From Gottfriedia luciferensis (GTDB lineage: Bacteria > Bacillota > Bacilli > Bacillales > Bacillaceae_G), in the NCBI RefSeq assembly GCF_001712755.1, contig NZ_MDKC01000008.1, positions 44,853 through 108,852 on the forward strand: DNA of 64,000 nucleotides, given 5' to 3'. The notes beneath the pieces were generated by a model. The model saw nothing but the letters and a program-made list of their open reading frames with translations. It was not told the DNA's origin and ran no database searches. This document shows positions 7,376 to 14,559 of the stretch, one piece after another. The position numbers and the translations under genes were made by a program. Within the stretch, counting starts at the first letter, position 1. The number at the start of each line of letters is the position of its first letter.

Positions 7376-8104
7376 TTATGCTTGTACTAGAGCACCTAAA
7401 TCCTTTTCAAGATATTCTCTCCATAAGCCATCCATATACATTCGACGCATTTTTGCACCAGTACGAACTACTTCTAAGCAACGTTGTTGTAACTCTGGAG
7501 TATCAGCATGATCAAGTACAATTTTGTATCCACGCTCTCCGTGAATTTCATCTGATACGATGTGTAAGTCGAAGAATTCAATCTCCTCATCTGTAAAGTT
7601 GTACTTCTCACGTAATGCTGGAGTTTGCTTACGATAAATGTCTGGAACTTGAGATTCAAGTCCTACAACTAATGCTGCAGTTGCTACTACGAAGTTTTCT
7701 CGTGCTGCGACAGCAAAACACCAACTCTGTAATCCTAACGTTGTAGGAGCCATATTGTTAGGATCTAATACGCGCTCACGAGTAGTTCCACAAGCTTCAG
7801 CAAATCGGATTAATAAGTCTGTATGGCGATCGCCAGCGATTTCTTCTTCGTACATATTTTGTAATGTGAAATCTTTTGCATCTTCATATTTTGGTAAATT
7901 TGGAGTGTTATGGTAGATATAAGCTAAGTAATCTGCAAAAGGTCCAACATAATGGTAATGATTTTCAGCCCAGCAAGCGAAGTGACTACGCTCTAATTTC
8001 CCTTCAGCCCATGCTACAGTAAAAGGTGCTTTTTGGCTGTGATTCCCTTTAATTGCTTCTTCTAACTCCTTACGAAACTCATCTTTAGATAATAATCTAG
8101 TCAT
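7376..8104 (-). CDS. Haem-oxygenase-like diiron oxidase (PqqC/CADD/TenA fold)
   Basis: 242 aa helical protein annotated by similarity as PqqC-like. The expected metal-ligand pattern is complete: E87-x6-H94, E150, and H181-x3-D185-x2-H188. The ligand order is the same as I recall for chlamydial CADD and the spacings are nearly so, which marks it as a non-haem diiron oxygenase (HDO) rather than a PQQ synthase. The tyrosine consumed by CADD in p-aminobenzoate formation appears to be replaced by Thr29. Known HDOs use O2 and external electrons for C-C, C-N or N oxygenation; the two ferredoxins of this regulon are natural donors (inference). It is the first gene of an operon with ALDH and GlcG, has a GGAGGAG SD, and two operators lie upstream. 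Confidence 0.8.
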   Translation of the reverse strand: MTRLLSKDEFRKELEEAIKGNHSQKAPFTVAWAEGKLERSHFACWAENHYHYVGPFADYLAYIYHNTPNLPKYEDAKDFTLQNMYEEEIAGDRHTDLLIRFAEACGTTRERVLDPNNMAPTTLGLQSWCFAVAARENFVVATAALVVGLESQVPDIYRKQTPALREKYNFTDEEIEFFDLHIVSDEIHGERGYKIVLDHADTPELQQRCLEVVRTGAKMRRMYMDGLWREYLEKDLGALVQA

Positions 8105-8157
8105 CCAAACTCCTCCTCCAATATGTTTATGTAGTTTAATAGTTTAGTTAAACAATC

Positions 8158-8172
8158 GAAGTATACCAAATA
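8158..8172. promoter_or_regulatory. GntR-type operator, oxidase operon (proximal)
   Basis: GAAGTATACCAAATA, GTATAC-centred, about 55 bp upstream of the oxidase ATG. Confidence 0.6.
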
Positions 8173-8225
8173 ACTTAAAACACCTATAAAAACTACTTTA
8201 ATCGAGTGATTTATTTATATTTTGT

Positions 8226-8241
8226 ATTTGGTATACCAACT
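8226..8241. promoter_or_regulatory. GntR-type operator, oxidase operon (distal)
   Basis: ATTTGGTATACCAACT contains the near-perfect palindrome TTGGTATACCAA. It lies 68 bp from the proximal site, in the 220-bp gap upstream of the oxidase gene. Confidence 0.68.
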
Positions 8242-8324
8242 AACCTTATAGTAACCCATTGTTTTTTGTTTGTAAATATATTTTTATTAAATTTTCTAAT
8301 TTTTCTAAATTTTAAAAGGATGCT

Positions 8325-9779
8325 CTACCATATAACGAGAGCGACAATGGTAGAGACTATTAAGCCTGTAGCAACAGGAAGTAAGTTTTTCCTAGCTAAC
8401 TCTAAAACATTCACACCACAAAAACTAGCAACCGCTACCAATGATGACCACGCAATTAACGTTCCACCACCTGTCCACACAGATCCCATTTGACCGATAG
8501 CTCCTAGCGTTCCAGGCTCCATACCAACTCCCGGTGCTAATGCGCCTGATAAAGCTCCCACTAGCGGTAATCCAGAAAAACCTGAACCTTCTAACCCAGT
8601 AATCGCTCCAGTAATTAATAGACCAAACGCCGTTAAAACCGAATTATGTGGAATGATCGATTGACCAGCCTGAACTAAATCAACTAAGAAAGCTGGCTTT
8701 GCTACATTTTCTCCTAAGGAAAAAATGGTACCGCTAAAGTCCGAACTGCCTAAGAAGAAGAATGCTGCAATTGGAATAACTGGTCCCATTGCACGAAATG
8801 CAAATACGAATCCTTCTGTAATATGTTCACTAATTTTATCAAGAGCTTGTAAACGACGGAATGCTACACATGTTACTACTAACAACATAGTTGCAACACC
8901 ACCGATAAATGCTGCACCGTCTCCTCCTTCAAATCCACTCATTTTACCATTACCAATTTTCGTTGAAAACATGAATATAATAACTGCTAGTAGTGATAGA
9001 GGGACTAATACAGCAAAGATTTTCCCCCATTTTTCACGCTCTCTATCATCCACAGTAGCTTCTGTTGCAGCAGCTATTTCATTTGCGGAAGAGTTTTTGT
9101 TTACAAGTGATTGTAAATGTTGCAATGAAGCTTCACTTTCTGATTTACCGATTGATTTGCGTTCAGTAAAGTACGTAATCGCGATTGCAACTCCCCCTGT
9201 AATTAACGAGAGAAGCATGACCTTACCTGACACAGCTGATGTTTGAATACCTGCTGATTTTGCAGTAAGCATTGGAGCAATCTGCATAATATAGTCGGAA
9301 GATAATGCCATACCTTGTCCTGCAATAGAAACAACCATGGCACAAGCTATTGGCGATAAACCAGCACGAATAGCCGCAGGTACTAATAACGTACAAATAA
9401 GCGGAACGGCAGGAGTAGGCCAGAAGAATAAAGAAATGACGTATGTGACAACTAATAAAACAGCAAAAGCAATATGTCCGTTTTTCATCACCTTCTGCAT
9501 CGGAGCAATCATTCTTTCATCTGCACCAGTATCTTTTAAGGAATGTAATAATGCCACCATAAAAGTGATGATTAAAAAGATGGTAAATAGCTCTTTTGCT
9601 GCTACAAGATTTGCGTTGAATAACGCTTGAAATCCACCAACAATTGATCCTTTATAAGCAACAGAAACAAGAAAGGTCCCAATGATGGTAGGCAATACAA
9701 CCCCTTTTCGAAACAACATAGTCACAATTACAACAAGTGTCATGATACCATAAAGCCAGTGAGCAACAGTTAAATCCAT
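8325..9779 (-). CDS. Large ion-transporter-superfamily permease, probable substrate uptake
   Basis: 484 aa integral membrane protein with about 12 hydrophobic segments and a long hydrophilic loop at residues about 215-265. The first half has a conserved-looking WPTPAVPLICTLLVPAA segment and GQGMALSSDYIMQIAPM; the second half has IPHNSVLTAFGLL and GGGTLIAWSS. The pattern resembles NhaC/GntP/citrate-type secondary transporters, but the subfamily is not clear to me. ATG 9779 has GAGGG eight bases upstream; the upstream GTG overlaps it. It follows the creatininase gene by 27 bp in one operon. Probable role: proton- or sodium-coupled import of the pathway substrate (inference). Confidence 0.7.
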   Translation of the reverse strand: MDLTVAHWLYGIMTLVVIVTMLFRKGVVLPTIIGTFLVSVAYKGSIVGGFQALFNANLVAAKELFTIFLIITFMVALLHSLKDTGADERMIAPMQKVMKNGHIAFAVLLVVTYVISLFFWPTPAVPLICTLLVPAAIRAGLSPIACAMVVSIAGQGMALSSDYIMQIAPMLTAKSAGIQTSAVSGKVMLLSLITGGVAIAITYFTERKSIGKSESEASLQHLQSLVNKNSSANEIAAATEATVDDREREKWGKIFAVLVPLSLLAVIIFMFSTKIGNGKMSGFEGGDGAAFIGGVATMLLVVTCVAFRRLQALDKISEHITEGFVFAFRAMGPVIPIAAFFFLGSSDFSGTIFSLGENVAKPAFLVDLVQAGQSIIPHNSVLTAFGLLITGAITGLEGSGFSGLPLVGALSGALAPGVGMEPGTLGAIGQMGSVWTGGGTLIAWSSLVAVASFCGVNVLELARKNLLPVATGLIVSTIVALVIW

Positions 9780-9806
9780 AAACCCCACCCTCTCATTTAT
9801 AGGTAC

Positions 9807-10577
9807 TTACAACTTACATTCTTCTTCTAGATGTAATAGCTTTTGGAGTTCGTTTGAAAGGTTTTCGAGTGCTTCACCTACAATCTTTTCCCCTATTTCA
9901 TAACTTGCTTTCGTTGCATCCCCAATGCAACCATTAGTCGTCATCTCTTCGTATCGATAAAACCCTTGAATAGCTTTACCAGGTCGTAGTTGTTTCCATC
10001 TACCTTCGTTTTGGATGCTTCCCTTAGTAATTTTATTTGGTCTAATTAAGTGAGGAGCCAAGTAAAGTGCTTCTGACACTTCACGTTCACAGCTGTGACC
10101 GAACAATGGCGAGTGAATAGATTCTGAGATTGAAAGTTTGGCAGATGCAGTCGTTTTAGCATAATAGATTTCCAAACCTAGCTCTTCTGACAACATGGTG
10201 CAAGCAACATTTAAAGTTGACTGATTGCCACCGTGAGAGTTTAATAATAAAAATTTTTGAATACCATGATGTTTAAGAGATACGATCATATCTTTTAAAA
10301 TTGCGATAAGCGTAGTCGGTTGCAATGAAATGGTTCCTGGAAAGTTTAAATGATGGTGTGAAACTCCCATATTGACAGTAGGCGTTACAATTACATGAGG
10401 ATACATTTTTTCAGCTAATTTCTCAGCCATTTTCTCAGCTAGAACTGCATCACAGCTTTCAACCATGTGAGGTCCATGCTGTTCGTGTGCACCGATTGGG
10501 ATTATTGCTAGTTTTACAGTATGTAGTGCATCCATTACTTCTTCCCAAGTCATCTCAGTTAACAAATATGATTTCAT
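9807..10577 (-). CDS. Creatininase-family amidohydrolase
   Basis: 256 aa. The metal-binding signature IGAHEQHGPHM..SCDA comes first, then SHHHLNFPGTISL and LLLNSHGGNQ, with C-terminal acidic ligands. The family contains creatinine amidohydrolase, MftE peptidase and FAPy deformylase ArfB; all are metal hydrolases that cut C-N amide bonds. ATG 10577 is chosen because a GGGGG-type SD sits eight bases upstream. It is the first gene of an operon with the permease and has a GTATAC operator at 10662. In this pathway it probably opens a cyclic amide or releases an amine (inference). Confidence 0.84.
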   Translation of the reverse strand: MKSYLLTEMTWEEVMDALHTVKLAIIPIGAHEQHGPHMVESCDAVLAEKMAEKLAEKMYPHVIVTPTVNMGVSHHHLNFPGTISLQPTTLIAILKDMIVSLKHHGIQKFLLLNSHGGNQSTLNVACTMLSEELGLEIYYAKTTASAKLSISESIHSPLFGHSCEREVSEALYLAPHLIRPNKITKGSIQNEGRWKQLRPGKAIQGFYRYEEMTTNGCIGDATKASYEIGEKIVGEALENLSNELQKLLHLEEECKL

Positions 10578-10661
10578 ATTTTCACCCCCTTTCATAGTTG
10601 TATCCGCTTACAAAACCTTCAACTTTCGTCCTATGAATTCAACCTTTAAATTAAAGAGGTA

Positions 10662-10677
10662 TTTTGTATACCTAAAT
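10662..10677. promoter_or_regulatory. GntR-type operator, creatininase-permease operon
   Basis: TTTTGTATACCTAAAT, centred on GTATAC, about 85 bp upstream of the creatininase ATG and just past the stop of ferredoxin 2. Confidence 0.6.
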
Positions 10678-10689
10678 TATGCAAAAAAA

Positions 10690-11022
10690 TTACTGTGCAT
10701 TTACTGACTTTGCAACTTTCGGTATTGGGGCGTTTATATTTTCTTGTGAAATGACAATATCATCTTTGATTGTTAACTGACAGCATAAACGAATGCCTTC
10801 TTCAACCTTTTCGCCTAGCATTTTCTGCTCTTTCCAATTTGGCGGATCAAGCTTTTCTGCTCCTTCTAGCACTCTACATGCACATTTTGTACATTTTCCC
10901 ATCCCGCACCCGTATTTCAGTTTTGGGAATTGACGGATGCCTGCCAACACAACTAAATTCGCGTGATCACGCACTTCTTGCTCAATAATTTCTCCTTCTA
11001 CATGCAAGCGTACTTTTGGCAT
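10690..11022 (-). CDS. [2Fe-2S] plant-type ferredoxin 2
   Basis: 110 aa, a second, clearly different ferredoxin with ligands C39-x4-C44-x2-C47 and C81 (C80 adjacent). The region YGCGMGKCTKCACRVLEG is typical of the plant/adrenodoxin-like fold. A GGAGGG SD precedes ATG 11022. It is divergent from the small unknown gene at 11306, and the operator at 11247 can control both. Two ferredoxins without a reductase in the same regulon suggest electron supply to one or two oxygenases from a general reductase (inference). Confidence 0.9.
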   Translation of the reverse strand: MPKVRLHVEGEIIEQEVRDHANLVVLAGIRQFPKLKYGCGMGKCTKCACRVLEGAEKLDPPNWKEQKMLGEKVEEGIRLCCQLTIKDDIVISQENINAPIPKVAKSVNAQ

Positions 11023-11246
11023 ATGTATCCCTCCAACTTCTTAATTTTCTTAAAATTTCAAAAATTTAATCTGATTATAATTCGAATTTTTTAGAAAGTA
11101 AATACTATTATTTATTTGGAAATCTTTAACATTAAATGTTTTGTTAATTCAAAAAAACTTATTATTATAGCCTTCTATTATTTTTATTAAAAATTCAGAA
11201 AATTATATTGATTAATATTTTTTTCTGTATTACACTATGAATAGAA

Positions 11247-11262
11247 TTTTGGTATACAAAAT
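11247..11262. promoter_or_regulatory. GntR-type operator in the divergent ferredoxin 2 / 11306 region
   Basis: TTTTGGTATACAAAAT, close to a perfect palindrome, 44 bp upstream of ATG 11306. The rest of 11023-11305 is AT-rich with no frame or hairpin of note. Confidence 0.67.
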
Positions 11263-11305
11263 ACCTTAGCTCAATACTACATAATTAGATGAGGAGTGTG
11301 CAAAG

Positions 11306-11641
11306 ATGGGTAAGTATATTGTTTTGACGAATAAAGACACGTTTCAAACTATTGTAGATAACGAGGGATTAAAGGCAATCGAAACATACCACTTCTACTT
11401 TTTTAACGAACTAAAAGCTAAATATACAATTGCCGAAGTGTTAGATGACAATATTAAAATTAAACTTTACGAAAAGTATGAAGGAAAAGAATACGTGAAT
11501 GACATTCGTGTAAAGTTCTTTGAGACATTTGAAACGATTGAAGCAGCACTAGAAGAGTTATACGAAATAGTAAAAGCCCAAGGTAACAGCGAGGACTCTC
11601 AGCATTCCAAATTAGTGAAGTCAGACGTACTAACTGTATAG
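11306..11641 (+). CDS. Conserved-looking small protein of the island, function unknown
   Basis: 111 aa, soluble, mixed alpha/beta in appearance. The N-terminal segment is MGKYIVLTNKDTFQTIV, the middle is aromatic-rich (YHFYFFNELKAKYTIAEV) and the C-terminal helix is acidic. There are no cysteines, signal peptide or membrane helix. GAGGAG lies nine bases before ATG 11306. I do not recognise the family. Its operator and position opposite ferredoxin 2 make it part of the GntR regulon. A small accessory or effector subunit for the oxygenase is possible, but nothing in the sequence proves it. Confidence 0.68.
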   Translation: MGKYIVLTNKDTFQTIVDNEGLKAIETYHFYFFNELKAKYTIAEVLDDNIKIKLYEKYEGKEYVNDIRVKFFETFETIEAALEELYEIVKAQGNSEDSQHSKLVKSDVLTV

Positions 11642-11650
11642 ATTACATAG

Positions 11651-11684
11651 AAATAGCACTGATCCAGTGCTATTTCTTAATTTT
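11651..11684 (+). terminator. Intrinsic terminator after the 11306 gene
   Basis: AAATAGCACTG/CAGTGCTATTT stem with a three-base loop, followed by a T-rich but interrupted tract. Confidence 0.7.
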
Positions 11685-11690
11685 ACAATA

Positions 11691-11720
11691 AAAAAAGACA
11701 ACTATCATACTGTTGTCCTT
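11691..11720 (-). terminator. Intrinsic terminator of the permease gene
   Basis: On the minus strand GGACAAC pairs with GTTGTC and a run of seven T follows, ten bases past the stop at 11730. Confidence 0.75.
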
Positions 11721-11729
11721 TCGATTCTT

Positions 11730-13106
11730 CTAAATAAGCCACTCTAAACCAATCAAATAAAACATTACAATGAGTAAATAACTTATTGTATATGGTATAT
11801 TCCAATTCGATACTTTAAAGGAGCTCTCTTTAACGATGCTCGACATTAATCCAATCGTCGCATTGTATGGCCCTACTAAAAACGCAGAAATGGCTCCGGC
11901 AAGTAATGACACAGTTAAAATATACGGTGATATACCTAAGCTTTGTGGATCTAGCGCTTCAGCCATTAACGTTAAGGTTACTGCAGGGTGTAGCCCTGTA
12001 AACGCAAATGCTAACGGAATTAGTGGTAATAGAATTAAAAATACCTCTGGTCCTACAATATCTTTAAAATGAGTGACTGCTATATTTACTGTTACATTTA
12101 TATTCGTACCTTTTACAACGGAAATAAAAAAACCAGCTGACAAAAAAATAAAAAATTGGTCTTTCATTTTAAAAGAATATGAATGAAAATATTCCTTTAA
12201 ACTATGTAAAAATGCTTTTTGCTGCTTAATGAAAAGAGACCAACCAAGCGCAAACGGTATTACTAGAATTGATACGATAATAACAAAAGAATACGAAAAA
12301 AGATGTTCTGCAAATGAAATAATGAGATTGAATAGAATAATAGCTATGAAAATATGAAAAACTTTTCCTTGAGTTACCACACCTTCTAGTGAAGCAGCTG
12401 TTTCATCTTTTACTAAATCATTTCTATGTCCTCTCAAAACATTTTGCCTTGAATTCCTTGTTGCTAATACCCAATCCAAAACAATCCCCAATATACTTAA
12501 CGGTAATACATATGGTAAAATAGCTCCCCATCTAACCCCAGTTACGCCAATTACAATACCTACGATTGGTGTAATAGGAGCCCATAGTAGAGGCATCGCA
12601 AATCCATGGGTAATGGCTCGACTCATAAATCGATCTTCTTTTTTTATCGAAAAAAGACTTAAGGATGGTTGAATAGAATAGTAAGTCATTGGGAGAGTTG
12701 CCAAATTCATAAACATGCTTAAAAAGTATGATATTCCCGATGTCATAATGTACAATTGACCGGATGTTTTTACTTTTTTCTGTATGATCGTTTGAATGCC
12801 CTTTGCATACCCTCCCAATTTAACCGGAAAACCTAATATTGGAATTACTGCAAACATCGTAAGCAAATCAAGCATTGGACCGAATGAAAGGATATATTCT
12901 TTTATACTCGCATTGCTTCTCCAAAGAAGTATGAATCCTATTAGTAAAAAAATACTTCCTATTGTTCTAACGAGTGATTTTACTGTAAACATCGTATGAA
13001 GAACAATAAAGGCACAAAAAGAAGAAATAAAAAATTGTAAATCCAAATGAAACAAAGAGGAAAATAAATATAAAAAAATTACTAATCCAAACACATACTT
13101 TAACAT
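11730..13106 (-). CDS. Multi-pass permease of the island, family uncertain
   Basis: 458 aa, 11-12 hydrophobic segments, with a charged central loop around residues 225-250. Features include the N-terminal FGPMLDLLTMFAVIPILGFP stretch, MPLLWAPITPIVGIVIG, and FTGLHPAVTLTLMAEAL plus GPYNATIGLMSS near the C-terminus. These resemble DcuC/NhaC-like or tripartite-independent anion carriers. ATG 13106 is used because an AGGATGG SD precedes it; the longer reading to 13142 would place coding sequence over the operator palindrome. Two operators and a cre-like site lie upstream. It may import the substrate or export a product. Confidence 0.68.
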   Translation of the reverse strand: MLKYVFGLVIFLYLFSSLFHLDLQFFISSFCAFIVLHTMFTVKSLVRTIGSIFLLIGFILLWRSNASIKEYILSFGPMLDLLTMFAVIPILGFPVKLGGYAKGIQTIIQKKVKTSGQLYIMTSGISYFLSMFMNLATLPMTYYSIQPSLSLFSIKKEDRFMSRAITHGFAMPLLWAPITPIVGIVIGVTGVRWGAILPYVLPLSILGIVLDWVLATRNSRQNVLRGHRNDLVKDETAASLEGVVTQGKVFHIFIAIILFNLIISFAEHLFSYSFVIIVSILVIPFALGWSLFIKQQKAFLHSLKEYFHSYSFKMKDQFFIFLSAGFFISVVKGTNINVTVNIAVTHFKDIVGPEVFLILLPLIPLAFAFTGLHPAVTLTLMAEALDPQSLGISPYILTVSLLAGAISAFLVGPYNATIGLMSSIVKESSFKVSNWNIPYTISYLLIVMFYLIGLEWLI

Positions 13107-13129
13107 TGTATCACCATCCTCTCTTGAAC

Positions 13130-13145
13130 TTTGGTATACCAAAAG
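13130..13145. promoter_or_regulatory. GntR-type operator, permease gene (proximal)
   Basis: TTTGGTATACCAAAAG contains the perfect 14-bp palindrome TTTGGTATACCAAA, 24 bp upstream of the permease start. It is the best copy of the motif in the window. Confidence 0.7.
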
Positions 13146-13190
13146 ATATTAATTAGTATGATTTACAAGAAATTATACCATAATTACCTA

Positions 13191-13208
13191 GTTTTGGTAT
13201 ACAATTTT
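13191..13208. promoter_or_regulatory. GntR-type operator, permease gene (distal)
   Basis: GTTTTGGTATACAATTTT, same GTATAC-centred motif. It lies 61 bp upstream of the proximal copy, similar to the paired arrangement before the oxidase operon. Confidence 0.65.
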
Positions 13209-13541
13209 ATCTTTTTCTGTTTTTCACTGAAAAGATATGTATAAGTTATAGGTGAATACATGTAAGCGCTTTGACTTCAAAAAGTTATTTTTTAATGGAC
13301 TTTAAACTTTATGAAATTAGAGCAACAATCTTATATGGTTTTAAAGATTATTATATACAAATCACTATATGTTTAACCAATTTAAATGAGTGCACAATTT
13401 TAAAAACCTTACCGCATTCCGATAAGGTTTATATTTGCCTTTTAAGTTCTCACTTGAATTAATTTACATTAAAAAAAGAAATTATAGACGTATCAATCCC
13501 CTTATTAATGTAAAAGATAAAATTAAGGGAGGTGTCTTATA
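13209..13541. other. Gene-free stretch before the DUF1540 gene
   Basis: Besides the cre-like site it holds a hairpin AAACCTTA/TAAGGTTT at 13404-13430 followed by a T-rich stretch. No SD-preceded frame is present; the 63-codon frame at 13271 has none. Confidence 0.5.
13261..13274. promoter_or_regulatory. cre-like (CcpA) site upstream of the permease
   Basis: TGTAAGCGCTTTGA fits most of the TGWAARCGYTWWCA consensus. At about 155 bp upstream of the permease it could add carbon catabolite repression. Confidence 0.4.
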
Positions 13542-13697
13542 ATGGCAAAAGATGTACTTTGCGAAGTTGATAACTGTAAATTTTGGGCTTCTGGAAACAA
13601 ATGTAGTGCGGATTCCATTTATGTTGTGAGCCATAAAGGGAAACAAGCTAAAAACAACGCTGAAACTGATTGTAAAACATTTGAAGCTGGAATGTAA
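13542..13697 (+). CDS. DUF1540 domain protein, 51 aa
   Basis: Short frame with a GGGAGGTG SD. The peptide starts MAKDVLCEVDNCKFWASGNKC and ends TDCKTFEAGM. Spacing C7-x4-C12...C21...C44 matches DUF1540, a small Cys-rich putative metal-binding domain common in spore-forming Firmicutes. A terminator follows directly. It is monocistronic; function unknown. Confidence 0.87.
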   Translation: MAKDVLCEVDNCKFWASGNKCSADSIYVVSHKGKQAKNNAETDCKTFEAGM

Positions 13698-13703
13698 TTG
13701 TAT

Positions 13704-13740
13704 GAAGGGTAACCTACTTAGAAGGTTGCCCTTTCTTATT
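13704..13740 (+). terminator. Intrinsic terminator after the DUF1540 gene
   Basis: AAGGGTAACCT pairs with AGGTTGCCCTT (one mismatch), followed by a T-rich tail. Confidence 0.8.
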
Positions 13741-13867
13741 TATAGTATTGATAATAACTATCATTTTCATTCAAATTTATTCCAATTATTTTATATTATT
13801 TACATCTAAACCATCAAAAATATTAAATCTTGGATCTATTTCAATCATAATCGCTGTTTTCTTATGA

Positions 13868-14194
13868 TTACATTTCAAAAAAATTATCTTTTTCAACTTT
13901 ACACACTCTTAAAGCGAATGATTCATACCAGTCTTTTTTTCCACGTTCTTGCGCAACTTTGTGAGCTGCGTGCTCCTTCCAAGTCTTAATAGCATCCAAT
14001 GACTCCCAATATGAAACCGTTATCCCCATTTCATGATCTCGAGCACTTTCCACTCCTAAGAACCCTTGTTGACTTGAAGCTAATTCAACCATTTTGTCAG
14101 ACATCTTACTATACCCATTATCTCCATCCGTTCTTTTAGAACAAAAGATTACAGCAAAATATGGAGGTTTTGGCGTTTTTGCAAATGAACTCAT
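13868..14194 (-). CDS. Antibiotic biosynthesis monooxygenase (ABM) domain protein
   Basis: 108 aa alpha/beta-barrel dimer-type domain. It shows YFAVIFCSKR, then MVELASSQQGFLGVESARD, ITVSYWESLDAIKTWKEHAAH and a basic C-terminal part. The family includes YgiN-like quinol monooxygenases, haem-degrading enzymes and many proteins of unknown role; haem-ligand residues cannot be judged by eye. A strong AGAAGGAGGGG SD precedes ATG 14194. It is monocistronic. Confidence 0.83.
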   Translation of the reverse strand: MSSFAKTPKPPYFAVIFCSKRTDGDNGYSKMSDKMVELASSQQGFLGVESARDHEMGITVSYWESLDAIKTWKEHAAHKVAQERGKKDWYESFALRVCKVEKDNFFEM

Positions 14195-14271
14195 TTTTCT
14201 CCCCTCCTTCTTCTATTAATCATATTTGATGAAAGAGTTAAATAACATAGACAAATTCAAAAAAGATAAAT

Positions 14272-14302
14272 AAAAAAGCGATACTAGGATGTATCGCTTT
14301 TA
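14272..14302 (-). terminator. Intrinsic terminator after the 45-aa gene
   Basis: AAAAGCGATAC/GTATCGCTTTT stem with a short loop. On the minus strand it ends in TTTTTTATTT. Confidence 0.8.
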
Positions 14303-14306
14303 AATC

Positions 14307-14444
14307 TTACTCAAAAATATAAGGATTTCCGCTTATGTTAGTTCTCATTTCTTCAGTTACTTGAAAATCTTCTTGTTGAAAATTTTGTTCAAATACTTCT
14401 TTATTAATTCCGCTGCCATCATAATGCGTTAATTTATTTTCCAT
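14307..14444 (-). CDS. Small acidic protein of unknown function, 45 aa
   Basis: ATG 14444 is preceded by AGAAGGTGA at good spacing and the stop at 14307 is followed by a strong terminator, so this is very likely a true small gene. The peptide starts MENKLTHYDGSGINKEVF and is Gln/Glu/Asn-rich and soluble, ending GNPYIFE. I do not recognise it. Confidence 0.6.
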   Translation of the reverse strand: MENKLTHYDGSGINKEVFEQNFQQEDFQVTEEMRTNISGNPYIFE

Positions 14445-14525
14445 AAAAATCACCTTCTAATTAATATTAGTTTTATGCCGTAAAACTTAATTATTAGAAT
14501 AACCAATTCTGAAAAATAAATTATA

Positions 14526-14557
14526 AAAACGATGCAAAAAAACGCATCGTTTCCATT
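14526..14557 (-). terminator. Intrinsic terminator of the MFS gene
   Basis: CGATGC/GCATCG stem with an A/T-rich loop. On the minus strand a T-run follows the stop at 14560. Confidence 0.7.
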
Positions 14558-14559
14558 TT

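Noticed and set aside
8725..9246. 173-codon frame antisense to the permease
   Set aside because: Mirror of a hydrophobic membrane-protein gene; no SD and no family resemblance.
13271..13462. 63-codon frame after the permease promoter region
   Set aside because: No SD, starts inside a cre-like site and crosses a hairpin.
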